Below, one piece after another: positions 28,192 through 35,760 of a DNA stretch of 44,965 nucleotides (positions are counted from its first letter, which is position 1; each line of letters begins with the position of its first letter). The DNA lies in contig SLIA01000008.1 of the NCBI GenBank assembly GCA_007135935.1, forward strand, positions 1 to 44,965, written 5' to 3'. A program made the translations under genes and the position numbers. Source of the DNA: Wenzhouxiangella sp. Lineage in GTDB: Bacteria > Pseudomonadota > Gammaproteobacteria > Xanthomonadales > Wenzhouxiangellaceae. The notes beneath the pieces were generated by a model that was given only the letters and a program-made list of their open reading frames with translations, had not been told where the DNA came from and made no database searches.

Positions 28192-29523
28192 ATGTCCATC
28201 CCGACCGATACCATCGTCGCCATTGCCACGCCGCCCGGAAGAGGCGGGGTCGGGGTGGTGCGTCTGTCCGGTCCGAAAGCATTCGCCATTGCCGAACAGT
28301 TATCGGGTTCGCTGCCGGCTGTTCGAACCGCCGGCCTGCGTCATTTCCGAGATGACAACGGCGATGTCATCGACAGCGGACTGCTGATCCGGTTTGCCGG
28401 ACCGCGCTCGTTTACCGGCGAGGATGTTGTCGAGATTCAGGCGCATGGTTCGCCGGTGGTGCTGGAGTTGATCGTGACCGCCGCGGTTGCCGCCGGTGCC
28501 CGCCGCGCCGGGCCGGGTGAATTCAGCCAGCGCGCCTTCATCAACGACCGCATGGACCTGGCCCAGGCCGAAGCGGTGGCCGATCTCATTGCATCGGCCA
28601 GCGAGAAGGCCGCGCGCGCTGCTCACCGCAGTCTCGAGGGCGCCTTTTCAAAGGCCGTCGACGAGATTCATCAGGCCCTGGTCGAGCTGCGCGTGTGGGT
28701 CGAGGCGGCGCTTGATTTCCCCGACGAGGATGTCGATTTTCTCGCCGACGGTCAGGTGGCCGAACGGGCCGGTGCGCTGCGCGCCCGGCTGCAACGATTG
28801 CTGCAACGTGCAGCGACCGGACGCCTGCTGACCGACGGCGTTCGCATTGCCATCATCGGTCCGCCCAATGCCGGCAAGTCCAGCCTGCTCAATGCCCTGG
28901 CCGAGCGCGATGCCGCCATCGTCACCGACATTCCCGGCACCACTCGCGATGTGCTGCGCGAAACCATTACCCTGGCCGGCATGCCGGTCGTGCTCTCGGA
29001 TACCGCCGGGTTGCGCGAAACCTTCGATGAAGTCGAGTTCGAGGGCGTACGCCGTGCCCGCCAGGAAATGCAGTCGGCCGATGTCGTCTTCCATGTCGTC
29101 GACGCCACCGATCCTTCGGCCCATGAACTGACCGGCGTACCCGGCCATCTTCCGGTGATTCGAATCGAGAACAAGGTCGACCTCAGCGGTCACATGCCGG
29201 GGCGGGATGAAAACTGCGTCCGCGTCTCGGCATTGACCGGCGATGGGCTGGGCGAACTCGAAAGCCGGGTTCTTGAACTACTGGGTGCCAGCGATGCCGC
29301 GACCGAAGGCGAGTTTTCCGCCCGTCAGCGACATGTCGATGCCTTGCGCCATGCACTGGCGCATGTCGAAGCGGGGGAAGCCGAAATCCTGGCCAGCGGT
29401 TCGGGCGAACTGCTGGCCGAGGAATTGCGCATGGCCGCTGCTCAGCTCGGCGAAATCACCGGCCGCATGAGCTCCGACGAATTGCTTGGCGAGATCTTTT
29501 CGAGTTTCTGCATCGGCAAGTAG
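28192..29523 (+). CDS. mnmE: tRNA modification GTPase MnmE
   Basis: A 443-residue GTPase that, with MnmG, makes 5-carboxymethylaminomethyl uridine at the wobble position of tRNA. The N-terminal folate-binding domain begins DTIVAIATPPGRGGVGVVRLSG-like, the G domain has GPPNAGKSSLLN, DIPGTTRD, DTAGLRE and NKVD, and the C terminus ends FCIGK with the Cys required for modification. The start is fixed by family alignment although no ribosome-binding site precedes it; the bases before it belong to a repeat. Confidence 0.96.
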   Translation: MSIPTDTIVAIATPPGRGGVGVVRLSGPKAFAIAEQLSGSLPAVRTAGLRHFRDDNGDVIDSGLLIRFAGPRSFTGEDVVEIQAHGSPVVLELIVTAAVAAGARRAGPGEFSQRAFINDRMDLAQAEAVADLIASASEKAARAAHRSLEGAFSKAVDEIHQALVELRVWVEAALDFPDEDVDFLADGQVAERAGALRARLQRLLQRAATGRLLTDGVRIAIIGPPNAGKSSLLNALAERDAAIVTDIPGTTRDVLRETITLAGMPVVLSDTAGLRETFDEVEFEGVRRARQEMQSADVVFHVVDATDPSAHELTGVPGHLPVIRIENKVDLSGHMPGRDENCVRVSALTGDGLGELESRVLELLGASDAATEGEFSARQRHVDALRHALAHVEAGEAEILASGSGELLAEELRMAAAQLGEITGRMSSDELLGEIFSSFCIGK

Positions 29524-29537
29524 CCACCGCTGCCACC

Positions 29538-29567
29538 CTGCCAATTTTGCCTGTCGTGCCCTATACT
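29538..29567 (+). promoter_or_regulatory. probable promoter of the CBS-pair gene
   Basis: TATACT (29562-29567) preceded at 18 bases by CTGCCA (29538-29543). Transcription would begin near 29574, which suits translation from the ATG at 29604 with the AAAGGA just before it better than from the ATG at 29583. Confidence 0.4.
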
Positions 29568-29603
29568 CGGTGAAAAACAACCATGCAAAAGGACACGACG
29601 GCC

Positions 29604-30035
29604 ATGCACACCATCCGCCAGATTCTCGAGAAGAAGGGCGATGCCATCTGGTCGGTTTCGCCCGAGGCCAGCGTCTACGATGCGGTCACGCTCATGGCGC
29701 GCAAGGGCATCGGCGCCCTGGTGGTGCTCAAGGACGGTCAGCTCCACGGTATTGTTTCCGAGCGTGACTATGCCCGCAAGATCGTGCTGGAAGGGCGTTC
29801 CTCCCGTGAAACCCGGGTGGAGGATATCTGTACCTCCCCGGCCATTACCATTTCACCCCAGGCCATGGCCGAAGAGGGTCTGGCACTGATGACGCGCAAG
29901 CGCTTCCGTCATCTTCCGGTCGTCGAACGCACTGATCTGATCGGCCTGGTGTCGATCGGCGATCTGGTCGACGCCGTCATCGGCGACCAGCAGAAACTGA
30001 TCGAACAGCTGGAGCGCTACGTCAGCGGTTACTGA
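29604..30035 (+). CDS. CBS domain pair protein
   Basis: A 143-residue cytoplasmic protein made of two CBS domains (about residues 10-60 and 75-130; motifs GIGALVVLKDGQLHGIVSERDYARK and FRHLPVVERTDLIGLVSIGDLV). Such stand-alone pairs bind adenine nucleotides such as AMP, ATP or NAD and act as energy sensors for partners that are usually unknown. I preferred the ATG at 29604, which matches the usual MHTIRQIL-type start; an ATG seven codons upstream (29583) would also be in frame. Confidence 0.85.
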   Translation: MHTIRQILEKKGDAIWSVSPEASVYDAVTLMARKGIGALVVLKDGQLHGIVSERDYARKIVLEGRSSRETRVEDICTSPAITISPQAMAEEGLALMTRKRFRHLPVVERTDLIGLVSIGDLVDAVIGDQQKLIEQLERYVSGY

Positions 30036-30053
30036 CATGTCGAGTCCCGTCCA

Positions 30054-30932
30054 ATGAGCATCGATCTCGAACATGGCGCTGCCATTGCTCGTGAGCTCGG
30101 GCTGGATGAACACGCGCTCAAGGTCGTTGCCGTCAGCGGCGGGGAGATTGCCCGTGCCCATGTGCTCAAGGGGGCCGACTACTGGGTGTTCGTGAAGTCG
30201 CTGCCCCTGGGCCAGGGCGGTCTGCTCTCGGCCGAGGCCGACGGCCTCGAAGCGATCAGGCGCACCAACACCTTGCGCGTCCCCCGCGTCATCCGCCGTG
30301 GCATTCAGGACGACAGCGCCTGGCTGGCTCTGGAATACCTGGAACTGGCCGAACGCACGCCCGCGGCCGATGCCGAGCTCGGCCGTTTGCTCGCCGAGAT
30401 GCACCGCAGCGAGGGCGAGCATTTCGGCTGGCATCGCAACAATTACATCGGCCTGACTCCGCAACGCAATCCCCGCGCCGAGAGCTGGACGGAGTTCTTC
30501 CTCTTCCACCGACTCGGTTTTCAGTTCGATCGACTCATCTCCACCCATCCCGATGATCGCTGGGTCGAGCTCAAGCAGGGCGTATTCGGTCAATGGCACG
30601 ACCACCATGCCGGCCACCGACCACCGCCGGCTCTGGTACACGGCGATCTGTGGCGCGGCAACACGGCCGCTGTCGGACTGAACCTGCCGGTCGTCTTCGA
30701 TCCCGCCGTGCATTTCGCCGACCGTGAAACCGATCTGGCCATGACCCGCTTGTTCGGCGGCTTCTCCGAGGACTTCTATCGGGCCTACGAAGACACCTGG
30801 CCACTGCCTTCCGGTCACCAGATGCGCCAGCCCTTCTACACCCTCTACCACGTGCTCAACCATGCCAACATGTTCGGTGGCGCTTACCTGGATTCGGTCT
30901 CGCGCATCTGCCGGCGCATCATGGATCAATGA
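30054..30932 (+). CDS. fructosamine/ketosamine-3-kinase family protein
   Basis: A 292-residue kinase-fold protein, normal length for the family. The catalytic loop is LVHGDLWRGN, the metal-binding segment is FDPAVHFADRETDLAM, and EHFGWHRNNYIGLTPQ is typical. Members phosphorylate sugars bound to amines (fructosamines, ribulosamines) so that the adduct falls off, repairing glycated proteins or metabolites. All key residues are present. It lies 18 bases after the CBS gene and may share its transcript. Confidence 0.9.
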   Translation: MSIDLEHGAAIARELGLDEHALKVVAVSGGEIARAHVLKGADYWVFVKSLPLGQGGLLSAEADGLEAIRRTNTLRVPRVIRRGIQDDSAWLALEYLELAERTPAADAELGRLLAEMHRSEGEHFGWHRNNYIGLTPQRNPRAESWTEFFLFHRLGFQFDRLISTHPDDRWVELKQGVFGQWHDHHAGHRPPPALVHGDLWRGNTAAVGLNLPVVFDPAVHFADRETDLAMTRLFGGFSEDFYRAYEDTWPLPSGHQMRQPFYTLYHVLNHANMFGGAYLDSVSRICRRIMDQ

Positions 30933-30995
30933 TGCCCCGGCGCCGAACACGGCGTTGTTGTTACCATTACCCGTTTGCAATCACTGGAGATCAGG

Positions 30996-31982
30996 ATGGG
31001 ACTGCTCATCGACGGCGAGTGGCACGACAAGTGGTATGACACCGATTCGACCGGGGGACGATTCGAACGCTCGGCCGCGGCCTTCCGCAACTGGATCACC
31101 GCCGACGGTTCGCCAGGTCCGGATGGCAAGGGCGGCTTCAGGGCCGAAGCGGGTCGCTACCATCTCTACGTGGCACTGGCCTGCCCCTGGGCGCACCGCA
31201 CCCTGATCTTCCGCAAGCTCAAGGGGCTCGAAGACATGATCAGCCTGTCCATCGTCAACCCCATCATGCGCGAGCACGGCTGGACCTTTCGCGATGGATA
31301 CCGGGTGCGCACCGACCCGATTCACGATGCCGAGTTCATGCACCAGGTCTACACCGCGGCCAAGTCCGACTACTCCGGCCGCGTCACCGTACCGGTGGTC
31401 TGGGACAAGCAGGAAAACACCATAGTGTCCAACGAATCGGCCGACATCATCCGCATGTTCAACTCGGCCTTCGACGGCGTCGGGGCCAGGGCAGGGGATT
31501 TCTATCCCGAAGACCTGCGTGCTGAAATCGACGCGGTCAACGAACTGGTCTACGACAACGTCAACAACGGCGTGTACAAGTCCGGGTTCGCCACCACCCA
31601 GGACGCCTACGAGGAAGCCGTCGTGCCCCTGTTCGAAACGCTCGATCAACTCGAAGAGCGGCTTTCGGAGAACCGTTACCTGTGCGGGTCGCGCCTGACC
31701 GAGGCCGACTGGCGCCTGTTCACCACCCTGGTGCGCTTCGATGCGGTCTACGTCGGCCACTTCAAGTGCAACATCCGTCGCATCGCCGACTATCACAACC
31801 TCTCGAACTACCTGCTCGAGCTTTACCAGATGCCCGGCATTTCCGAGACGGTGGATCTGCACGCCATCAAGCTGCACTACTACGGCAGCCACGACACCAT
31901 CAATCCGCACTACATCGTGCCGATGGGGCCCGCGCTGGATTTTCATCGCAAGCACGATCGGGAGCGCTTGCCTGCCGCTTAG
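30996..31982 (+). CDS. glutathionyl-hydroquinone reductase (Xi-class glutathione transferase)
   Basis: A 328-residue protein of the YqjG/EcmA group. The catalytic Cys63 sits in ACPWAHRT, the same position as in E. coli YqjG, and the C-terminal helical domain has the conserved WDKQENTIVSNESADIIRMFN and KSGFATTQDAYE. These enzymes reduce glutathionyl-hydroquinones with glutathione. The start at 30996 has GGAG upstream and gives the family N terminus GLLIDGEWHDKWYDT. Its 3' end overlaps the convergent EamA gene. Confidence 0.93.
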   Translation: MGLLIDGEWHDKWYDTDSTGGRFERSAAAFRNWITADGSPGPDGKGGFRAEAGRYHLYVALACPWAHRTLIFRKLKGLEDMISLSIVNPIMREHGWTFRDGYRVRTDPIHDAEFMHQVYTAAKSDYSGRVTVPVVWDKQENTIVSNESADIIRMFNSAFDGVGARAGDFYPEDLRAEIDAVNELVYDNVNNGVYKSGFATTQDAYEEAVVPLFETLDQLEERLSENRYLCGSRLTEADWRLFTTLVRFDAVYVGHFKCNIRRIADYHNLSNYLLELYQMPGISETVDLHAIKLHYYGSHDTINPHYIVPMGPALDFHRKHDRERLPAA

Positions 31983-32925
31983 CCGCCTCGCCGGGGGATT
32001 GCCCGTCCAGCCCCTGCCCGGCGGGGTAATCGGTGGCGCGGCGTGAACCACCCACCGCCACCGGCAGGCGTCGGCGAATCCCCGGGCGCTGGTGGCGCAG
32101 GGCCTGGATGAGCAGGGGTCCGACAATCAATGTCGCACCGATCCAGAACCAGGCATCGGGCACCTCGGCAAACAGCAGCCAGCCGAGAATGAAGGCCCAC
32201 ACCAACCCGGTGTACTCGCTCGCCGTCACTCGGCTGGCATCCACGTGCCGATAGGCCAGGATGACGGTCATGTTGTAGCCGAGAATGAACAGCGCCGACC
32301 CGAACGCGGCGTTGAGCGCGGAAAAGTCCAGTGGCGCACCCTCGATCAGCGCCAAGGTTGCCGCTGCCGGCAGGGCCAGCAGGTAGTTGAGCAACAGGCT
32401 GTGAATCACCGACTGTTCACGCGGCAGTTTGCGCACCAGTACGGCATTGATCGCCAGCGCCACGGCCAGACCCAGCGCGGCCAGCCCCGCCCAGCTCAAC
32501 TCGCTGGGCCGCAGGATGACCAGCACACCGATCAGGCCGCTGATCACCGTGAACAGGCTGGAGCGACGCAACTTCTCGCCGAACAGCAACACCCCGAACA
32601 GCATGACCAGCACGGGCGCGGCGTAGAAAATGGCATTGGCCGTGGCCAGCGGCAACGCCCCGAGGGCGATGACCATGCAGACAATACCCGCCAGCCCGAC
32701 ATGGGCACGTAGCAGGTGAATGCTCGTCCCTTCGAACAGCCGGCCCCGATCGACCATGCCGACAAACGGCAACAGCAACGCCAGCGTGATCACCAGGCGC
32801 AGGGCAATGAACTGAAACAGGGCGACATCACCACTGACCCACTTGATGATCACATCGGAGATGATCGCCAGCAGGTTGCCGATGACCAGTAGCCCGATGG
32901 CGCTGTTGATGGTGCGACCCGACAT
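31900..32925 (-). CDS. EamA/DMT family inner-membrane transporter
   Basis: A 341-residue drug/metabolite transporter with ten predicted helices in two EamA halves (for example AIGLLVIGNLLAIISDVII and, in the second half, ALGLAVALAINAVLV). Substrate unknown; relatives export amino acids or drugs, or move sugars. The start at 32925 is chosen because GGAGG lies eight bases upstream; an ATG two codons earlier is too close to it. The frame runs on past the last helix into a polar tail of about 60 residues that overlaps the end of the reductase gene by 83 bases on the opposite strand. Divergent from the LysR gene. Confidence 0.8.
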   Translation of the reverse strand: MSGRTINSAIGLLVIGNLLAIISDVIIKWVSGDVALFQFIALRLVITLALLLPFVGMVDRGRLFEGTSIHLLRAHVGLAGIVCMVIALGALPLATANAIFYAAPVLVMLFGVLLFGEKLRRSSLFTVISGLIGVLVILRPSELSWAGLAALGLAVALAINAVLVRKLPREQSVIHSLLLNYLLALPAAATLALIEGAPLDFSALNAAFGSALFILGYNMTVILAYRHVDASRVTASEYTGLVWAFILGWLLFAEVPDAWFWIGATLIVGPLLIQALRHQRPGIRRRLPVAVGGSRRATDYPAGQGLDGQSPGEAAKRQASAPDRACDENPARAPSARCSAD

Positions 32926-33021
32926 TTTCATGACCTCCAGGGGAATTCGGTGGCGATGACTGTGTTGCTCGATCAAGCGACGGTTCAGCCGTCCGCGTGA
33001 AGATCATGGCGGCTGCAGAAC

Positions 33022-33036
33022 ATTATGTAAAATGAT
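33022..33036. promoter_or_regulatory. possible LysR-type operator
   Basis: The sequence ATTATGTAAAATGAT is an imperfect dyad (T-N11-A form) within the AT-rich gap between the divergent EamA and LysR genes. It fits a binding site for the adjacent regulator, but one site alone is weak evidence. Confidence 0.3.
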
Positions 33037-33064
33037 CTAAATTGCCCCAGTATTATTTTTTCTC

Positions 33065-34003
33065 ATGAATGACCTGCCGCCGCTCAAGGCCCTGCCCCCA
33101 TTCGAGGCCGTTGCCCGACTCAGCAGCTTCTCGCGTGCCGCCGAGGAAATGAACCTGACCCAGAGTGCGATCAGTCATCAGATCCGGGCCCTGGAAGACA
33201 GCCTGGGGGAGGCACTGTTCATACGCGCCGGTCGCAATGTTTCCCTGACCCAGGCCGGCGAGCAATTTCTCGAAGAGGTGGCTCCGGCCCTGGCTCGGAT
33301 CGAGCGTGCCGCCGGCCGCCTGCGCGGCAGCAGTGACGAACGGCTGCGTCTGGCCGTGCCCAGTTCCCTGGCCGTGTGCTGGCTGATCCCCCGTTTGCCG
33401 CAGTTCCAGCGCCAGCATCCCGAAATCGAGCTGGATCTGGAAATGCTCTCCGACATGCCGCACATGTCCGATCGCATTGCCGACTGCTTTCTGACCGTGC
33501 GTTACCGACAGCGCGGCTACCAGTCCCGCCGGCTCTACGTCGAGCAATTGTTTGCCATCTGTTCGCGCCCTTACTGGCAGCAGATGCAGAAATGCCTGAA
33601 GGAAGACCGACTGATCGAACATGAACAGCCGCGGGCGCTGGACCCGCAATGGCTGCTGCGCTTTCGCCTGTTGTCGGCCGCCAGCCTGTTCGACCGGCCC
33701 GGTGAGGACTGGCGCCGCTGGTTCAGCGCCAATGGCCGGCGATTGCCCTCCGATGCCAGGCTGCACCATTTCAGCCACATGCTGCTCGCCCACGAAGCCG
33801 CCCGCCACGACCAGGGCATAGCCCTGTCGAATGACTACATGCTAGACACCGCGGCCGACCCCGACCTGGTACGCCTGCCGGTTCCATTGATGGCCACAGG
33901 CGACGAGTTCCACCTCGCCTACAAGTCCAGCCGCCGCAACGAGCCGGCCATTCGCGCCCTGGCCGGATGGTTGGAGGAGCAGGCGGCGCGGTCGGGGTGG
34001 TGA
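33065..34003 (+). CDS. LysR family transcriptional regulator, GcvA-like
   Basis: A 312-residue regulator. The N-terminal winged helix-turn-helix (PPFEAVARLSSFSRAAEEMNLTQSAISHQIRALE, here cited by its ends PPFEAVARL and SAISHQIRALE, residues about 11-45) is followed by a type 2 periplasmic-binding-like effector domain. The GcvA-like group usually controls a divergently transcribed neighbour, which here is the EamA transporter. The inducer is unknown. Confidence 0.9.
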   Translation: MNDLPPLKALPPFEAVARLSSFSRAAEEMNLTQSAISHQIRALEDSLGEALFIRAGRNVSLTQAGEQFLEEVAPALARIERAAGRLRGSSDERLRLAVPSSLAVCWLIPRLPQFQRQHPEIELDLEMLSDMPHMSDRIADCFLTVRYRQRGYQSRRLYVEQLFAICSRPYWQQMQKCLKEDRLIEHEQPRALDPQWLLRFRLLSAASLFDRPGEDWRRWFSANGRRLPSDARLHHFSHMLLAHEAARHDQGIALSNDYMLDTAADPDLVRLPVPLMATGDEFHLAYKSSRRNEPAIRALAGWLEEQAARSGW

Positions 34004-34005
34004 GG

Positions 34006-34090
34006 GTTCGTTTGTTCGTTTGTTCGTTGGTTGGTTGGTTGGTTGGTTGGACGTTTCGTCGTTTGGTCGTTTTGTCTTTTTGTCTTTTCG
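34006..34090. repeat. GTTC/GTTG tetranucleotide-rich repeat
   Basis: Directly after the LysR stop codon there are runs of GTTT-GTTC, then five GGTT units, then degenerate CGTTTGTC words. Part of it is a true short tandem repeat (34027-34050). The stretch is not coding; frames in it only give repeats such as NQPTNQPTN. It could vary in length between strains. Confidence 0.7.
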
Positions 34091-34470
34091 TGGGATTTGC
34101 TGCGCGTTAGACAAGGGTGGAACAGCCCCCACTCAGTGGCGCCGGCCGATGCGCTTCGCTTGGCGGCATCCTGTGCGTGTCGTGGATTGGGGTTCGTGAT
34201 TCGAAGCGTTGGGTTTCCCCGACTCGGTGGGGAGTGTGCCGCCGTTGTCCAGCCGAGCCGATGATTCAATCTTGGCCGGTGCCGGTGGAATCGGGGTTGG
34301 ATTGCCCGGTCTGGTTACTGCGCGGGGCGCTTCCCTGTGGGGGTTCGGCCGGGCGTTGGGGTTGTTGGGGGCGGGCGGTGTGGGTTCGGCGTGACGGGCC
34401 GCGGCTGCCGTTGATCAGGCGCTGGATCAGGCGAGCGATCATGAGCAGTGAGATGATTCGGCGCATTTTC
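34091..34470. other. non-coding stretch between LysR and tdk genes
   Basis: About 380 bases between the tetranucleotide repeat and the next dispersed repeat hold no gene I can support firmly. One minus-strand frame (34266-34466) is listed separately as a weak candidate. GTT- and GGG-rich words are unusually frequent; no known RNA family, riboswitch or terminator was recognised. Confidence 0.4.
34266..34466 (-). CDS. possible small membrane-associated protein
   Basis: A 66-residue frame starting MRRIISLLMIARLIQRLI, which would be one hydrophobic or amphipathic helix, followed by a Pro/Ser/Gln-rich hydrophilic tail. No Shine-Dalgarno is visible before the ATG. I do not recognise a family. It could be chance coding in GC-rich DNA; the hydrophobic start followed by a polar tail is the only positive sign. 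Confidence 0.25.
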   Translation of the reverse strand: MRRIISLLMIARLIQRLINGSRGPSRRTHTARPQQPQRPAEPPQGSAPRSNQTGQSNPDSTGTGQD

Positions 34471-34476
34471 TAAGAA

Positions 34477-34500
34477 GGGTTCAGGGGTCAGGGTTCAGGA
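34477..34500. repeat. second copy of the TTCAGG-word repeat
   Basis: The first 16 bases are identical to 6048-6063, and the rest (GGTTCAGGA) continues the same word. Here only one arm is present. It lies 39 bases beyond the tdk stop codon. Confidence 0.6.
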
Positions 34501-34538
34501 TACGGGCTGGTGGGGGGTGCGTACAAGCCGATCAGGTT

Positions 34539-35180
34539 TCAGTCTTCGATCAGGGCCTGCTGTCGGGCGGGGGTGTCGTTGTCGAACAGTTTCACCTTCT
34601 TGCCGCCGTGGAAGACCAGCTTGAACTCGGCGCGACTGACCGGGACGTAGCGATCGTTGCCGCCGATCTCGACCTGCGCGCCCTCGGTGACCGCGTAGCC
34701 GTGTTCATCGACGCGCACTACCATGGTGGCCTTGGCGCCGGTGTGGCAGATGGTCTTGAGTTCCTTCAACTCGTCGGCCCAGGCCAGCAGGTGGCGGCTG
34801 CCGTCGAACAGCTCGCCCCGAAAATCCGTCCTCAGGCCGAACGCCAGCACCGGGATCTTCAGCCGGTCGACCACCTCGGTCAACTGCCAGACCTGCTCGC
34901 GGGTAAAGAACTGCGACTCGTCGGTCAGCACGCAATGGATGTTGCCGCCGGCGAACTCGCCGCGCACCCGTTCGAACAGGTCATCGTCGGGGCCGACGGC
35001 CAGGGCAGGGGATTGAAGGCCGGCACGCGAACGAATCATGCCCCGGCCGGCGCGGTCGTCGATCCCGGGGCTGAGCAGCAGCGGCCGCATGCCGCGTTCG
35101 CTGTAGTTATAGGCCGACTGCAGCAAGACCGTGGTCTTGCCGGCGTTCATCGTCGAATAATAGAAGTAGAGCTTGGCCAT
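34539..35180 (-). CDS. tdk: thymidine kinase, type II, with altered zinc site
   Basis: A 213-residue cytosolic kinase that phosphorylates thymidine (E. coli Tdk is 205). The P-loop is MNAGKTT (residues 11-17), the Mg/catalytic region is LTDESQFF (85-92), and the substrate-binding segment is IGGNDRYVP (172-180). The four-ligand zinc site of type II enzymes is mostly lost. The first Cys (C145) remains, but the second is Gly148 (CHTG instead of CxxC), and the last Cys-x-x-His is Ser182-x-x-Glu185. The start at 35180 shares one base with the stop of the upstream gene (TGATG), so translation is coupled. The longer open frame upstream overlaps that gene and is not used. Confidence 0.92.
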   Translation of the reverse strand: MAKLYFYYSTMNAGKTTVLLQSAYNYSERGMRPLLLSPGIDDRAGRGMIRSRAGLQSPALAVGPDDDLFERVRGEFAGGNIHCVLTDESQFFTREQVWQLTEVVDRLKIPVLAFGLRTDFRGELFDGSRHLLAWADELKELKTICHTGAKATMVVRVDEHGYAVTEGAQVEIGGNDRYVPVSRAEFKLVFHGGKKVKLFDNDTPARQQALIED

Positions 35181-35701
35181 CAACCTTCCGGCTGGCGGTC
35201 CATCCACACGTCCATCCACACTGCCGAGAGTTCGGTGGCCTCGCCGAGCCACTGGGTGACGGCCTCCTCGACCTTTTCGCACTCCTCGCAGTTATCGCGC
35301 CGGTAGAGCAGGATGAACACATCGCCCTCGGGCAGGTCGGCAATCTCGATACGCTCCCCGGACCGGTCGGTGACGTTTCCGAGCAGACGGTCGAGGCGCA
35401 CCATGGTGCGGGCACGTCTCTCGCGCTTCACCGTCAGGTTGAGTTCGCGTTCGAACCCCCGGCGGAACCCGTCCAGGTGCCAGGAGCCGGAGTGGTCGTA
35501 AAGATAGATGAACAACTGGGGCACCTGTACGATCACGCCCTCGCGCCGGGCCTGCGCGCGCACGTTGCCGACCAGGCGCTGATGGTCGATGATCACCGAC
35601 TGGCGCTGGAGCAGATCGAGGCGTTCGGAGACGACCTCGTCGGCCGCGGCGGCAGCCGGTGCCAGCAGGACGATGATGACGGCAAGCAGAAGATTTCTCA
35701 T
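35180..35701 (-). CDS. exported CxxC protein of unknown function
   Basis: A 173-residue protein with a signal peptide ([20 protein letters not shown], cut near residue 20) and a periplasmic domain. Near the C terminus there is a CxxC pair in [15 protein letters not shown], preceded by a predicted strand (GDVFILLYR), an arrangement seen in thioredoxin-like folds. I cannot name the family. It is translationally coupled to tdk (TGATG), which is an odd pairing of an exported and a cytosolic protein. Possible roles are thiol exchange or metal binding. Confidence 0.7.
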   Translation of the reverse strand: MRNLLLAVIIVLLAPAAAAADEVVSERLDLLQRQSVIIDHQRLVGNVRAQARREGVIVQVPQLFIYLYDHSGSWHLDGFRRGFERELNLTVKRERRARTMVRLDRLLGNVTDRSGERIEIADLPEGDVFILLYRRDNCEECEKVEEAVTQWLGEATELSAVWMDVWMDRQPEG

Positions 35702-35744
35702 GAGTGAGAGTATATCGTCCTGTCCTTACTGCCGTGTCATCGGC

Positions 35745-35750
35745 TACAAT
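35745..35750 (+). promoter_or_regulatory. -10 element before rep
   Basis: TACAAT ends ten bases before the rep ATG, with no good -35 and no Shine-Dalgarno between. If used, the rep transcript would be nearly leaderless. Confidence 0.3.
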
Positions 35751-35760
35751 CTCGCACCCC

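Noticed and set aside
34006-34090. Possible CRISPR or satellite array
   Set aside because: Units are only four bases and degenerate, with no spacers of regular length and no cas genes.
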